Positions 24,790 to 32,976 of a DNA stretch of 46,125 nucleotides are shown piece after piece. Location: the NCBI RefSeq assembly GCF_016798245.1, contig NZ_JAEUZA010000001.1, forward strand, positions 1-46,125. The letters are read 5' to 3'. Position 1 is the stretch's first letter. Each line of letters starts with the position of its first letter. The notes beneath the pieces are model-generated. The model made no database searches. It was not told where the DNA came from and saw only the letters and a list, made by a program, of their open reading frames with translations. The translations under genes and the position numbers were made by a program. This DNA is from Alkalicoccobacillus gibsonii. GTDB lineage: Bacteria; Bacillota; Bacilli; Bacillales; Bacillaceae_D.

Positions 24790-24822
24790 AAAAGCTGGCC
24801 CGCTTGTGCGGGTCAGCTTTTG
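24788..24822. terminator. Bidirectional terminator
   Basis: AAAGCTGGCCCGC pairs with GCGGGTCAGCTTT around TTGT. A and T runs flank both sides, and the genes on either side converge. Confidence 0.85.
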
Positions 24823-24827
24823 TGTCA

Positions 24828-25268
24828 TTAACGTAAGAATGAACGAAGCATCCAGTTGTGCTTCTCAAGCGATTGGTGAATCGCAAGCAGCATGTCAGCA
24901 GTTGTTTGGTCGCCAAGGTTCTCGGCCGCTTCCATACCTTCCTTCAGCTCATCAATTAAGATCGTAAAATCGTGAACGATATCTTCTACCATTGATTCTG
25001 CAGACAGATCATTTTCAGCTTCCTTCACTGTTGCTGTTTCAAGATGTTCTTTCATTGTTGCAAGTGGTTTTCCTTTTAGAGCGAGTAAACGCTCAGCTAG
25101 TTCATCAATATAGCCAGACGCTTCATTATATAATTCCTCGAATTTTTCATGTAGAGTAAAGAATTGAGGTCCTTTTACATACCAGTGATAGTTATGAAGT
25201 TTGGTAAAAAGAACGCTCCAGTTCGATACTTGATTGTTTAGAATGTGTGCAATTTTTTCTTGTGACAT
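24828..25268 (-). CDS. dps: Dps/MrgA family ferritin-like DNA-protection protein
   Basis: 146 residues, the usual length for a mini-ferritin. Ferroxidase ligands at the subunit interface have the family spacing: His28 (NYHWYVKGP), His40, Asp55 and Glu59 (YIDELAERL). The protein stores iron, uses up peroxide and coats DNA during stress and in stationary phase. ATG 25268 follows AGGAGG by eight bases. A SigB-type promoter lies just upstream and fits B. subtilis dps (SigB-dependent) better than mrgA (PerR-dependent); no PerR box is visible. Confidence 0.92.
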   Translation of the reverse strand: MSQEKIAHILNNQVSNWSVLFTKLHNYHWYVKGPQFFTLHEKFEELYNEASGYIDELAERLLALKGKPLATMKEHLETATVKEAENDLSAESMVEDIVHDFTILIDELKEGMEAAENLGDQTTADMLLAIHQSLEKHNWMLRSFLR

Positions 25269-25280
25269 GATGATGGCCTC

Positions 25281-25303
25281 CTATTATGATTTCTCTATAA
25301 TAG
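25281..25303 (-). promoter_or_regulatory. 23-bp inverted repeat at the dps transcript start
   Basis: CTATTAT-N9-ATAATAG is a perfect 7-bp repeat between the SigB-type -10 and the ribosome-binding site. The nine-base spacer does not fit a PerR box (7-1-7). It could be an operator or a weak 5' hairpin. Confidence 0.45.
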
Positions 25304-25329
25304 TTTCCCTCAAAACGCGTTTTTTAAAC
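25304..25329 (-). promoter_or_regulatory. SigB-type promoter of dps
   Basis: On the minus strand, GTTTAA, 14 bases, then GGGAAA. The match to the SigB consensus (GTTTAA, 12-15, GGGWAW) is good, and it lies about 36 bases before the dps start. Confidence 0.75.
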
Positions 25330-25341
25330 TTAATGTCTATC

Positions 25342-26010
25342 TCATTGGACTATGATCCACTCAGCTTCTCCACCGTGAACCTGAGTGAACATTTGAGCAG
25401 CACGACTTAAAAGCTGCCCTGCTTCGTCAGCGGATAACGCAGGATTTAAATAAAAAATCTGGATTGCTTCAGTTGTTGTTGTCTGTACAGAAGACTGCAC
25501 GGAATCAACAATTGGACTTCCAAACGGACCTTGCTGATCAGCGCTGATTAACTTTCCTTCAACTTGGAACACTCGTCCATTTAATCCTTCGTACGTTTCT
25601 CCTGCTTTTCCTAAACGAAAGCTTATCGGACCAGACAACTTAGACGCATCATAAATGCCAACAGGAATCTGATATTCTAATGAAAAAAAGTTATTGAGAT
25701 CAATGGCGGAATGAGGAGCTTCAAGAAATTCTCCTTTTTTCACCCGACGGTAAAGTGCTTCATGCGAAGGACGATACCGAGAAGCCGGAATGCCAAATGC
25801 TTTAAACACTTCTCGCCAAGCAGCGATGCCTTCAATGTCAGTTAGGTCACCCTCTTCTAAAGAAACAGAAAGTACCTCTTGAAAATACCTAATACGACCT
25901 TGTATCATTTGAGGTGAAGTACTTATGGCAATTGATTTGTAGGATATGATTCCAAATGTTAAGGTTGGATATGTATTTGTAATAGTTGAGTCAATTGTAG
26001 CTTCTAGCAC
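25342..26010 (-). CDS. B3/4 tRNA-binding-domain protein (PheT-like editing fold)
   Basis: 222 residues. The core SLEEGDLTDIEGIAAWREVF, KAFGIPASRYRPSHEALYRR and VKKGEF, followed by INDL-like AIDLNNFFSLEYQIPVGIYD, is the B3/4 domain found in phenylalanyl-tRNA synthetase beta subunits and in free-standing proteins. Stand-alone members may edit mischarged tRNA, but this has not been shown for this type. The start is GTG 26010, eight bases after AGGAGGG. It is divergent from queG. Confidence 0.8.
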   Translation of the reverse strand: MLEATIDSTITNTYPTLTFGIISYKSIAISTSPQMIQGRIRYFQEVLSVSLEEGDLTDIEGIAAWREVFKAFGIPASRYRPSHEALYRRVKKGEFLEAPHSAIDLNNFFSLEYQIPVGIYDASKLSGPISFRLGKAGETYEGLNGRVFQVEGKLISADQQGPFGSPIVDSVQSSVQTTTTEAIQIFYLNPALSADEAGQLLSRAAQMFTQVHGGEAEWIIVQ

Positions 26011-26108
26011 GGGACAAACCCTCCTTTAAGAATAAAGCATAGCATGATTATTGTTGGATATTAACTGAAATGCACTATGAAAAAAGTGTAGGAAAAGGTG
26101 AGTAGGGC

Positions 26109-27260
26109 ATGACGTACGCCCAGTTAAAAGAAGAACTGATCGCATACAGTAAAACAATTGGAATCGATAAAATTGGGTTCGCTTCGGCGGATGCATTCTT
26201 AACATTAAAGGATCGACTTTTAGTTCAACAGGAGCTCGGATACCAATCGGGCTTTGAAGAACCAGATATAGATAAACGAGTGAATCCAGAACTTAGCTTA
26301 CCCAAAGCAAGATCTATTATCTCAATCGCGCTTGCTTATCCGTCGCGCATGAAGGATCCGCCCAAAAGTACAAAAGGGGACCGAAGAGGCGTTTTCTGCC
26401 GGGCTTCATGGGGTAAAGATTATCACCATATTCTAAGAGATCGCCTAAAAAAGCTAGAGGATTTTTTAAATGAAAAGGTCCCAGAAGCAAAGACACTATC
26501 AATGGTTGATACGGGTGCTCTTTCGGACAGGGCCGTTGCAGAGAGAGCCGGTATTGGCTGGAGTGCCAAGAACTGTGCCATCATTACACCGGAATTTGGC
26601 AGTTATGTGTACTTAGGCGATTTGCTTACTACATTGCCATTTGAACCGGATACGCCAATCACAGATCAATGCGGTACATGTAATAAATGCGTAGATGCCT
26701 GTCCAACTGGCGCCTTAATTCAAGGTGGTCAGCTTGATTCGCACAAGTGTATCGCCTTTTTAACGCAAACAAAAGGATTTCTGCCTGAACAATATCGCAA
26801 GAAGCTTGGAAATCGCATTTATGGCTGTGATACGTGCCAGCAGGTTTGCCCTAAAAATAAAGGGATCGATGTGCATAATCATCCTGAGATGGAGCCGGAT
26901 CCGGAAATCGCTAAACCACGGCTGATTCCTTTACTGACGATGAGTAATCGTGAATTTAAAGAGAGATTTGGCGATATTTCAGGCTCATGGCGTGGAAAGA
27001 AACCTATCCAACGAAATGCGATTATTGCTCTAGCTCATTTTAAAGAAGAAAGTGCACTACCTGTTTTAAAAACATTGCTTACCTCTGATCCTCGCCCAGT
27101 GATTCGGGGAACAGCAGCATGGGCAATCGGCAAAATCGGTCGGACGGATGAAGAAGAAATGATCCTGAAACATGCAGAAAAACTCGAAAAAGATGAAGAT
27201 GTGTTGAACGAGATCAAGAAAGGTCTGGATTTGTTGGAAACAAACGTAACAAGGAACTAG
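26109..27260 (+). CDS. queG: Epoxyqueuosine reductase QueG
   Basis: 383 residues. The last step of queuosine synthesis in tRNA reduces epoxyqueuosine using cobalamin and two [4Fe-4S] clusters. Ferredoxin-type motifs are CGTCNKCVDACP and a second set, CDTCQQVCP. The catalytic core includes VDTGALSDRAVAERAGIGW, and the C-terminus ends in HEAT-like repeats (RNAIIALAHFKEESALPVLK, then RGTAAWAIGKIG). The homologue in B. subtilis is yhbA, followed there by yhbB and cspR/trmL as here. ATG 26109 follows AAAGGTGAG. Confidence 0.95.
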   Translation: MTYAQLKEELIAYSKTIGIDKIGFASADAFLTLKDRLLVQQELGYQSGFEEPDIDKRVNPELSLPKARSIISIALAYPSRMKDPPKSTKGDRRGVFCRASWGKDYHHILRDRLKKLEDFLNEKVPEAKTLSMVDTGALSDRAVAERAGIGWSAKNCAIITPEFGSYVYLGDLLTTLPFEPDTPITDQCGTCNKCVDACPTGALIQGGQLDSHKCIAFLTQTKGFLPEQYRKKLGNRIYGCDTCQQVCPKNKGIDVHNHPEMEPDPEIAKPRLIPLLTMSNREFKERFGDISGSWRGKKPIQRNAIIALAHFKEESALPVLKTLLTSDPRPVIRGTAAWAIGKIGRTDEEEMILKHAEKLEKDEDVLNEIKKGLDLLETNVTRN

Positions 27261-27323
27261 CTTGTCTTGGGAACCTGGGTTAGAATGATAGGGACCTAAG
27301 GAAAGTGAGAGGAGGAATCTGAT

Positions 27324-27860
27324 ATGAACCAACGCTCAGCTTGTTTTGTAGACGAAATGACAAGTCCCATTGGCCCATTAACGATTGTTGCATCCGAGCA
27401 AGGAGTATGTCATCTCCACTTTGGAACCATTGAAAGTATCCACTCAACCCTTAGAGCAAAGCTCTTGAAACTTGGAATGAGCGGGGAATGGCAGCAGTGT
27501 TCAGATACGTTATCATCTGCAATTGAACAGTTGTCCGAGTATTTTTCCGGTAAACGTCAAGCGTTTGATCTGCCCCTTGACTTATGTGGGACACAATTTC
27601 AAAAGCGAGTTTGGAAAGAATTAAGTGTGATTGAATTTGGGCAAACAAGGTCCTATAAGGAGATTGCTGAAGCAATTGGCGCACCGAAGGCCGTACGGGC
27701 AATAGGAGGCGCGAATAACCGTAACCCCGTTCCTATTATAGTGCCGTGTCATCGTGTAATTGGTAGTAACGGTTCAATGGTCGGTTATGGTGGAGGACTT
27801 GATAAAAAGGAAATGTTATTAATTCATGAAGGTTCAAGAGAAGAAGTGTTAGCACTTTAA
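27324..27860 (+). CDS. ogt: Methylated-DNA--protein-cysteine methyltransferase
   Basis: 178 residues. The suicide repair protein moves the alkyl group from O6-methylguanine to its own Cys142 in VPCHRV. The helix-turn-helix with the arginine finger reads YKEIAEAIGAPKAVRAIGGA. The length and N-terminal domain are those of the Ogt/AGT class without an Ada regulatory domain. ATG 27324 follows GAGGAGG by about eight bases. It starts 63 bases after queG with no terminator between, so it may be co-transcribed. Confidence 0.93.
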   Translation: MNQRSACFVDEMTSPIGPLTIVASEQGVCHLHFGTIESIHSTLRAKLLKLGMSGEWQQCSDTLSSAIEQLSEYFSGKRQAFDLPLDLCGTQFQKRVWKELSVIEFGQTRSYKEIAEAIGAPKAVRAIGGANNRNPVPIIVPCHRVIGSNGSMVGYGGGLDKKEMLLIHEGSREEVLAL

Positions 27861-27875
27861 GTAGATTAGACAGCA

Positions 27876-28388
27876 TCACCTCAGGACAAAAGAGGCAATG
27901 CTCGTCTTTTTTTTGTCCATTTTTACAAGCTCTTTTTCTAACAGAAGAACGGGTGTGGAATGGTTTTGATCAGGGATAAACTGTTGATCCATTTGATACC
28001 CGTTTTTTTGATAAAAAGAGATGTTTTGCTGGAGATTCTTTCTAACCTTACACGTCGTATGCGTTAAGCCTCTCTCAAGTGCGTAGGCTTCAAGCCTTTG
28101 AAGGAATACACTGCCAAGACCTGTGCCCTGCAAGTCTGATTTAACCGCAAATCGGAAAAAGTATAAGCTGCTTTCATTTTCTATAAACCTGCACATAGCA
28201 AGTAATTGTTGATTCTGATCAAAAAGTAAAGCGGCATATTCTCCTGTCTGAAGTGCCTTTTTTAAGGTGTCTTCGGTTTCAAGCAATGCACTTGACGGTG
28301 GATCCGTGTAAATAGAAAACGCTTCATGCATGAGCTGGCACATGGCTTGCGCATTCTCGATGGTCGCAAGTTGAAAGGTAAAAGTCAT
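27876..28388 (-). CDS. GNAT family N-acetyltransferase
   Basis: 170 residues. The acetyl-CoA loop is in VKSDLQGTGLGSVFLQRLEA (the Q/RxxGxG/A type), with strand YFFRFAV before it and NISFYQKNGYQMDQQF after it. The acceptor cannot be predicted. A GTG further upstream is part of the GAGGTG ribosome-binding site, so I choose ATG 28388. Its 3' end lies 16 bases from the convergent ogt. Confidence 0.82.
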   Translation of the reverse strand: MTFTFQLATIENAQAMCQLMHEAFSIYTDPPSSALLETEDTLKKALQTGEYAALLFDQNQQLLAMCRFIENESSLYFFRFAVKSDLQGTGLGSVFLQRLEAYALERGLTHTTCKVRKNLQQNISFYQKNGYQMDQQFIPDQNHSTPVLLLEKELVKMDKKKTSIASFVLR

Positions 28389-28502
28389 CAAAGACACCTC
28401 TTTGTATATTTATAATATTATATGTATTAATATACGTTATCTCTACTGAATGAGTCAAGCCTTTCTCGAATAGCCTGTATAAGATATAGGAGGAGGGTGC
28501 GA

Positions 28503-29387
28503 ATGGACCAATCTATTGTAAACGCCATTCATCAACTGGCAAAAAATCGAAATCAATCGTTTATTGATCCGGCTTTGTATCAGCCTACAGATTTAATGAG
28601 AGGGAGGGATGCGCTTGACCGTCGCCAAGTCAGGCTAGTTCATTCAAAGGCTGCTGGAGACATCGTAAGGGTGCAGCGCATTGCTGATCAAACCATCGTT
28701 GATTACGTTGTACAGTACGAATGGTTAATTAAACAAAAGGATCAGCTTTACGTAGAGGAAAGACAGGAGAGAAGAAGAGCTCAACTACGCGCGGGAGATG
28801 TAGAAATAGATGAAGAGATGATGCTAGATGAACAAGAGCTTGAGCCTACAAGTCCACTCCTGCCTAACGTAGTGGAGGAACTGGATGAGTCCAGACAAAA
28901 GAGTCGTTACAATCGCCGAACAGCCGTTCGTTATGCCGAGCGTTGGTGGAATGACTATAATCCTGAGTACAACCGGTTCACAGACAATTGTACAAACTTC
29001 ATTTCCCAGTGTCTTTACGCGGGAGGAGCACCCATGAATAGAACGGGACAGAAGAGTAAGGGATGGTGGACAGATGGGGCAAGCTGGAGCTTAAGCTGGA
29101 CCGTCGCTCATTCCTTGAGGTGGTATTTAAGCGGATCTTCAAAAGGCCTTAAAGGAGAAGAGAAGGAGACAGCTTCAGAGCTTGAACCAGGTGATGTCAT
29201 TTGTTATGACTTTACTGGAGATGGACGGTGGCAGCACACAACCATTGTTGTAGCAAAAGATGAAAACAACGAACCACTTGTGAATGCACAAACGGTGAAC
29301 AGTCGAATGCGTTATTGGACCTATGAGGATTCAACGGCCTGGACACCGGAGATTAAATATAAGTTTTTTAAGATTGTCGTTATTTAG
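28503..29387 (+). CDS. yhbB: Amidase_6-domain protein YhbB
   Basis: 294 residues. The C-terminal half is a putative amidase domain: RRTAVRYAERWWNDYNPEYN, then DNCTNFISQCLYAGG with the likely catalytic Cys, and a late HTTIVVAKD with the likely His. This is an NlpC/P60-like papain fold. The N-terminal half is a less conserved helical domain. No signal peptide is evident. Position between queG and trmL matches B. subtilis yhbB. A GTG at 28497 lies inside the AGGAGG site, so ATG 28503 is preferred. A role in the cell wall or spore coat is possible but not shown. Confidence 0.82.
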   Translation: MDQSIVNAIHQLAKNRNQSFIDPALYQPTDLMRGRDALDRRQVRLVHSKAAGDIVRVQRIADQTIVDYVVQYEWLIKQKDQLYVEERQERRRAQLRAGDVEIDEEMMLDEQELEPTSPLLPNVVEELDESRQKSRYNRRTAVRYAERWWNDYNPEYNRFTDNCTNFISQCLYAGGAPMNRTGQKSKGWWTDGASWSLSWTVAHSLRWYLSGSSKGLKGEEKETASELEPGDVICYDFTGDGRWQHTTIVVAKDENNEPLVNAQTVNSRMRYWTYEDSTAWTPEIKYKFFKIVVI

Positions 29388-29445
29388 GAAAACCGATGAT
29401 TCGTGGTATACTACAATCTGAACTTATCAGAACGAGGTGTACCAA

Positions 29446-29916
29446 TTGGGCTTAAATATTGTTTTATATCAACCTGAAATTCCTGCAAACACAGGGAATA
29501 TTGCTAGAACATGTGCTGGTACGAATACATCCCTGCATTTAATTCGTCCGTTAGGTTTTTCAACAGATGACCGCATGCTTAAACGGGCGGGCTGTGATTA
29601 CTGGCCAAATGTTAAGATCCATTACTATGATTCATTTAAGGAACTGACTGATCGCTTTCCAGAGGCATCCGTATATTTAATTGAAACGGTTGGCACAAAG
29701 AATTATTGTGATTATGATTACTCAGATGTTGATGAAGAGATCTTCTTTGTATTCGGACGTGAAACAACTGGTTTGCCAGATGACATTATTGAAGCGTACA
29801 AAGATAACTGCTTGCGGATTCCGCAAACAGATAAAGTGAGATCGTTAAACTTATCAAACACTGCGGCTATTGTTATCTATGAAGCCATTAGACAACAAGG
29901 GTTTAAGGGGATTTAA
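29446..29916 (+). CDS. trmL: tRNA (cytidine/uridine-34 2'-O)-methyltransferase TrmL
   Basis: 156 residues, a SPOUT methyltransferase with a C-terminal trefoil knot. It begins GLNIVLYQPEIPANTGNIAR; the SAM-binding parts are VFGRETTGLP, LRIPQ and RSLNLSNTAAIVIYEA. It methylates the wobble base of tRNA-Leu isoacceptors, which include TAA and CAA, both encoded at the start of this window. GTG 29437 overlaps the GAGGTG site, so the start is probably TTG 29446, giving the usual N-terminus. It corresponds to cspR in B. subtilis. Confidence 0.93.
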   Translation: MGLNIVLYQPEIPANTGNIARTCAGTNTSLHLIRPLGFSTDDRMLKRAGCDYWPNVKIHYYDSFKELTDRFPEASVYLIETVGTKNYCDYDYSDVDEEIFFVFGRETTGLPDDIIEAYKDNCLRIPQTDKVRSLNLSNTAAIVIYEAIRQQGFKGI

Positions 29917-29938
29917 TGGCTCCGGTTTTAGTGTATGT

Positions 29939-29978
29939 AAAAAGCCTAATGACTCTAAACGGAGTCATTAGGCTTTAA
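29939..29978. terminator. Bidirectional terminator
   Basis: AAAGCCTAATGACTC pairs with GAGTCATTAGGCTTT around a six-base loop. On the minus strand it is followed by T5, so it serves both trmL and the convergent gene. Confidence 0.85.
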
Positions 29979-29990
29979 TCATATGTACAA

Positions 29991-30548
29991 TTAAAACGGT
30001 ATACTTTGAATAAAACTATTGTATAAGCGTAAGCTCGTATAGCCTACTAATAAAATAAAGGCTCCCCAGAACACAACATGGAAGAAGATAAATCCTATTA
30101 AGCTTAATACACTAAGAGAATCATAGATTTTGTAGATAAAGAACATAAAATAAACGAGGCAGGCTGCAATAAAGAGAACAGCGATAAAAAAGATCTCCTG
30201 CATCAGTAAAAGAGAAAGTAAACTGGCCACGAGGAAAATCCACGATCCTGCTCGGACTTTATTTAATTCAGATCCATCTTCGTCCTTCGAGAAAAAAAGC
30301 ATGGAGAGCTGAACGGTAGTATCAGAAATGAGTTTAAGAGCAGAAAAAACCATGAAGAAGATTAGTAAAAAGACAAATAGAATGGCAAGTTTGATTCCAC
30401 CTTCAGTAAAAAACTCAAGCATTCCTTCATACACACCTAAGTCCTCAAGTTGATCTAAAACAAAGGATTGGGCATAAAAAGACAAAGATAAACTAAACAA
30501 AATGATAGAGATTAGTGCAAAGTGCCCTGTTAAATATCGGTTTGACAT
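29991..30548 (-). CDS. YufK-like (DUF5366) membrane protein
   Basis: 185 residues with about five membrane helices. The N-terminus SNRYLTGHFALISIILFSLS and the general layout resemble B. subtilis YufK (DUF5366); this is from memory and not certain. The central cytoplasmic or extracellular loop reads FFSKDEDGSELNKVR. The function is unknown. The gene is AT-rich but has normal codon use for a membrane protein. ATG 30548 has only a weak upstream site (CAGGAG). Confidence 0.6.
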   Translation of the reverse strand: MSNRYLTGHFALISIILFSLSLSFYAQSFVLDQLEDLGVYEGMLEFFTEGGIKLAILFVFLLIFFMVFSALKLISDTTVQLSMLFFSKDEDGSELNKVRAGSWIFLVASLLSLLLMQEIFFIAVLFIAACLVYFMFFIYKIYDSLSVLSLIGFIFFHVVFWGAFILLVGYTSLRLYNSFIQSIPF

Positions 30549-30703
30549 TAGTAAAAAACTCCTGTTCTATACGCTGTAAATCGAATCTTATCTAGTTTAG
30601 ATTGTACAGAGATTGGTAGTATTAGGCAAGATAATCTTTCCTTTGGCTGACGCGGTATAACATGTTTGATAGAGTAAGCCTTTTCAATCCTCCCAGAATT
30701 CAG

Positions 30704-30709
30704 TATAAT
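30704..30709 (+). promoter_or_regulatory. Probable -10 box for the 29-residue peptide gene
   Basis: TATAAT at 30704-30709 lies 43 bases before the ATG at 30752. A weak -35-like TTTTCA (30681-30686) lies 17 bases upstream. Confidence 0.5.
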
Positions 30710-30751
30710 AAACCGTAAGCAATGGGTTTTCCGTTAAGGAGGAAGAAAAAC

Positions 30752-30841
30752 ATGGGAACAGCATTAATTTTAGGTGTATGTGCCGTTTTTTTAGTGGCAA
30801 TCTTCACAGCGGGCTACGATAGTAACCCTCACAAAAAGTAA
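30752..30841 (+). CDS. 29-residue membrane peptide
   Basis: ATG 30752 follows a perfect AAGGAGGA by seven bases and opens a 29-codon frame to TAA 30839. One membrane helix (TALILGVCAVFLVAIFTAG) is followed by a short polar tail, YDSNPHKK. It has its own -10-like box upstream and a strong terminator 15 bases downstream, so it is a complete small transcription unit. The family is not recognised. The neat signals make it more credible than most short frames. Confidence 0.7.
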   Translation: MGTALILGVCAVFLVAIFTAGYDSNPHKK

Positions 30842-30855
30842 AGGCATGAAAGAAA

Positions 30856-30896
30856 GTGGCGAGCGTTCCAATCTAATGGAGCGCTCGCCATTTTTT
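30856..30896. terminator. Intrinsic terminator between the small peptide and the PBP gene
   Basis: TGGCGAGCG-TTCC pairs with GGAG-CGCTCGCCA and is followed by T6 on the plus strand. The convergent PBP gene ends inside its 3' side. Confidence 0.85.
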
Positions 30897-32781
30897 AGTT
30901 CATAATATCATTAAAAATTCGTTGATGAGGATTTGACTTTGCGAAGCTTTCAATGCTTTTAGGTCCTTCCTGCCCCTGATCGCGGCCAATTAAAATACCC
31001 GCTGTATATTGATCGGTTAAACCAACAAACCAAATCTCATGGTAGCTATTTGAAGTACCGGTCTTACCTCCAACATATGGAGCATTGACATTAATCGTAC
31101 GCCCCGTTCCGCTTTTAACAACATTGGCAAGCATTTGTCTCATCTTATCATTTGTCGATTGACTCCATACTTGCGTTTCCGACTCGTCCCAGCTATACAA
31201 CACATTTCCACCACCGTCTACGACTTCAGTGATTCCATGTGCAGGAGAGTATACTCCATTATGTGCAAAGGTCGTGTAGGCACGGGTTAACTCAAGAGGG
31301 GAGACCCCTTTACTAAACCCTCCTAATGCGGTAGGCAAGTAATTTCTATCTGAATCCTCGACCTTTTCAAATTGGAACGCATCAAGATAAGAATACGCTT
31401 TTTCTAACCCTACACTATTTAGTAATGCTACTGCCGTCGTATTATACGAGCTTGCCAATGCTTGGTTTAACGTGACAGAGCCAATTTCTTTATCGTTATA
31501 GTTTTTAGGACAATATCCTTCACTCGTTCCATCAGGGTAACACTTATTCTTAGAATCGATTTTTGCAGATGGTCCAACCCCGGTTGTGTCAATATACGGG
31601 GCGAAGGAAAGTAACGGCTTAATGGATGATCCTGGCTGTCTAAAATCTTGATAGCCTCGGTTAAAGTTAAATTTCTCATAGCCTTTTCCACCTGTTATGG
31701 CGATAAGCTTGTTCGACTCATTATCGATAACTGCAAGAGATCCTTGAATGTCCTCGTTGGGAATGCGGCTAACTACTGATTGGACAGCTTTTTTCTGCAT
31801 TAAAGGCTTTAAGGCCGTATGAATAGCGATGCCTTCTTCGTAAAGTCTCTGAATCCGTGCATCCAGCTCCGCGTTAATGTCTTCTTTTTGTTCTGGTGTT
31901 GTTGCATTCTTCAGTTGATCCGCAAAGCCCTCTTTCTCAGCTACAAGATCTCTAAATTCATCACGCACATATGTCACATAATCCGGAAACATATCGGTCC
32001 GAGTCTGAACGGCTAGTTCGATCGTTTCCTCGGTCGCTTCAATGTATTCTTCTTCTGTGATGGTTTCTTCTTCAAGCATCTTTTTTAATACCCACTGTTT
32101 TCGCTCTTCCGTACGATCCTGGTGGTTAACGGGATCATAGAAGCTTGGGTTATTTGGAATGGCTGTAATAAAAGCAACCTGTGCAAGGGAGAGGTCATTG
32201 CTGCTTTTACTAAAATAATATTGGCTTGCTGCTTCAATACCATAGGCCTGATGACCAAAAAAAATGGAATTTAAGTAGAGTTCAAGAATATCATCTTTCG
32301 TATAACGTTTTTCAAGCTCACGCGAGTACAAGATCTCGCTTAACTTTCGTTGATACGTTTGTTCATGGCTTAAGTAAATGTTACGAACCAGCTGCTGCGT
32401 AATGGTACTTCCGCCTTGCTCTGTTTCGCTACTAGATGTGTTCGCTACAAATGCACGAGCGATCCCAGCCGTATCATACCCTTCGTGTTCATAAAAACGA
32501 CGATCTTCGGTTGATACAAATGAATCAATAAATAACTGAGGAATCTGATCAAATGGTTTATAAATTCGGTTGGTATCCTTATAGATCTCAGACACTAAGC
32601 GACCTTCAGAATCAAGGATGTAGCTATTAGATGAAAGAAACAACTCACCTAATTCGATATTCGTATCAAACGCCTCTGATAGTGTTTCTACTTCATTTAC
32701 TTCTGCACCAACGCGGGTTAACAGCAGGACAAATGAAGCACACAGTACGACGATGATAATCCAGCCTGTACTTTGTCTCAT
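30895..32781 (-). CDS. Class A penicillin-binding protein (transglycosylase/transpeptidase)
   Basis: 628 residues from ATG 32781, which follows AAAGTGAG by about six bases. One membrane anchor (about 6-25) is followed by a GT51 glycosyltransferase with EDRRFYEHEG, GGSTITQQLVRN, RKLSEILYSRELEKRYTKDD and FGHQAYGIEAA. The transpeptidase has all three motifs: SSIK (in RQPGSSIKPL), SYN (in ASSYNTTA) and KTGTS. It polymerises and cross-links peptidoglycan outside the membrane. It is short for the family, near PBP4 (PbpD) or PbpF/PbpG size, and lacks a long C-terminal extension. Which paralogue it is cannot be decided. It is divergent from prkA. Confidence 0.92.
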   Translation of the reverse strand: MRQSTGWIIIVVLCASFVLLLTRVGAEVNEVETLSEAFDTNIELGELFLSSNSYILDSEGRLVSEIYKDTNRIYKPFDQIPQLFIDSFVSTEDRRFYEHEGYDTAGIARAFVANTSSSETEQGGSTITQQLVRNIYLSHEQTYQRKLSEILYSRELEKRYTKDDILELYLNSIFFGHQAYGIEAASQYYFSKSSNDLSLAQVAFITAIPNNPSFYDPVNHQDRTEERKQWVLKKMLEEETITEEEYIEATEETIELAVQTRTDMFPDYVTYVRDEFRDLVAEKEGFADQLKNATTPEQKEDINAELDARIQRLYEEGIAIHTALKPLMQKKAVQSVVSRIPNEDIQGSLAVIDNESNKLIAITGGKGYEKFNFNRGYQDFRQPGSSIKPLLSFAPYIDTTGVGPSAKIDSKNKCYPDGTSEGYCPKNYNDKEIGSVTLNQALASSYNTTAVALLNSVGLEKAYSYLDAFQFEKVEDSDRNYLPTALGGFSKGVSPLELTRAYTTFAHNGVYSPAHGITEVVDGGGNVLYSWDESETQVWSQSTNDKMRQMLANVVKSGTGRTINVNAPYVGGKTGTSNSYHEIWFVGLTDQYTAGILIGRDQGQEGPKSIESFAKSNPHQRIFNDIMN

Positions 32782-32911
32782 ACTAATCTCACTTTCTTTA
32801 AGTCTACTTTTGCTAAAGTATACCATTGATTTGATGGAATTTACAGTTCACTAGGCGAATTTACTGCGACTTTATATGGGTTCGTTTTATGAGTGGGTTT
32901 ACGAAAAAGGG

Positions 32912-32940
32912 GCATGTTCAACTAGGCTAATGCATAGAAT
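32912..32940 (+). promoter_or_regulatory. SigE-type promoter of prkA
   Basis: GCATGTT (32912-32918), 14 bases, then CATAGAAT (32933-32940). This matches the mother-cell SigE consensus (KMATATT, 14-15, CATACAHT) with one mismatch in each box. I recall prkA as SigE-dependent in B. subtilis. Confidence 0.65.
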
Positions 32941-32976
32941 ACATTAATCTCGGATTCACGAGGATGGAGGGGTATT

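Noticed and set aside
25281-25303. PerR box before dps
   Set aside because: The repeat has a nine-base spacer instead of the single base between the halves of a PerR box.
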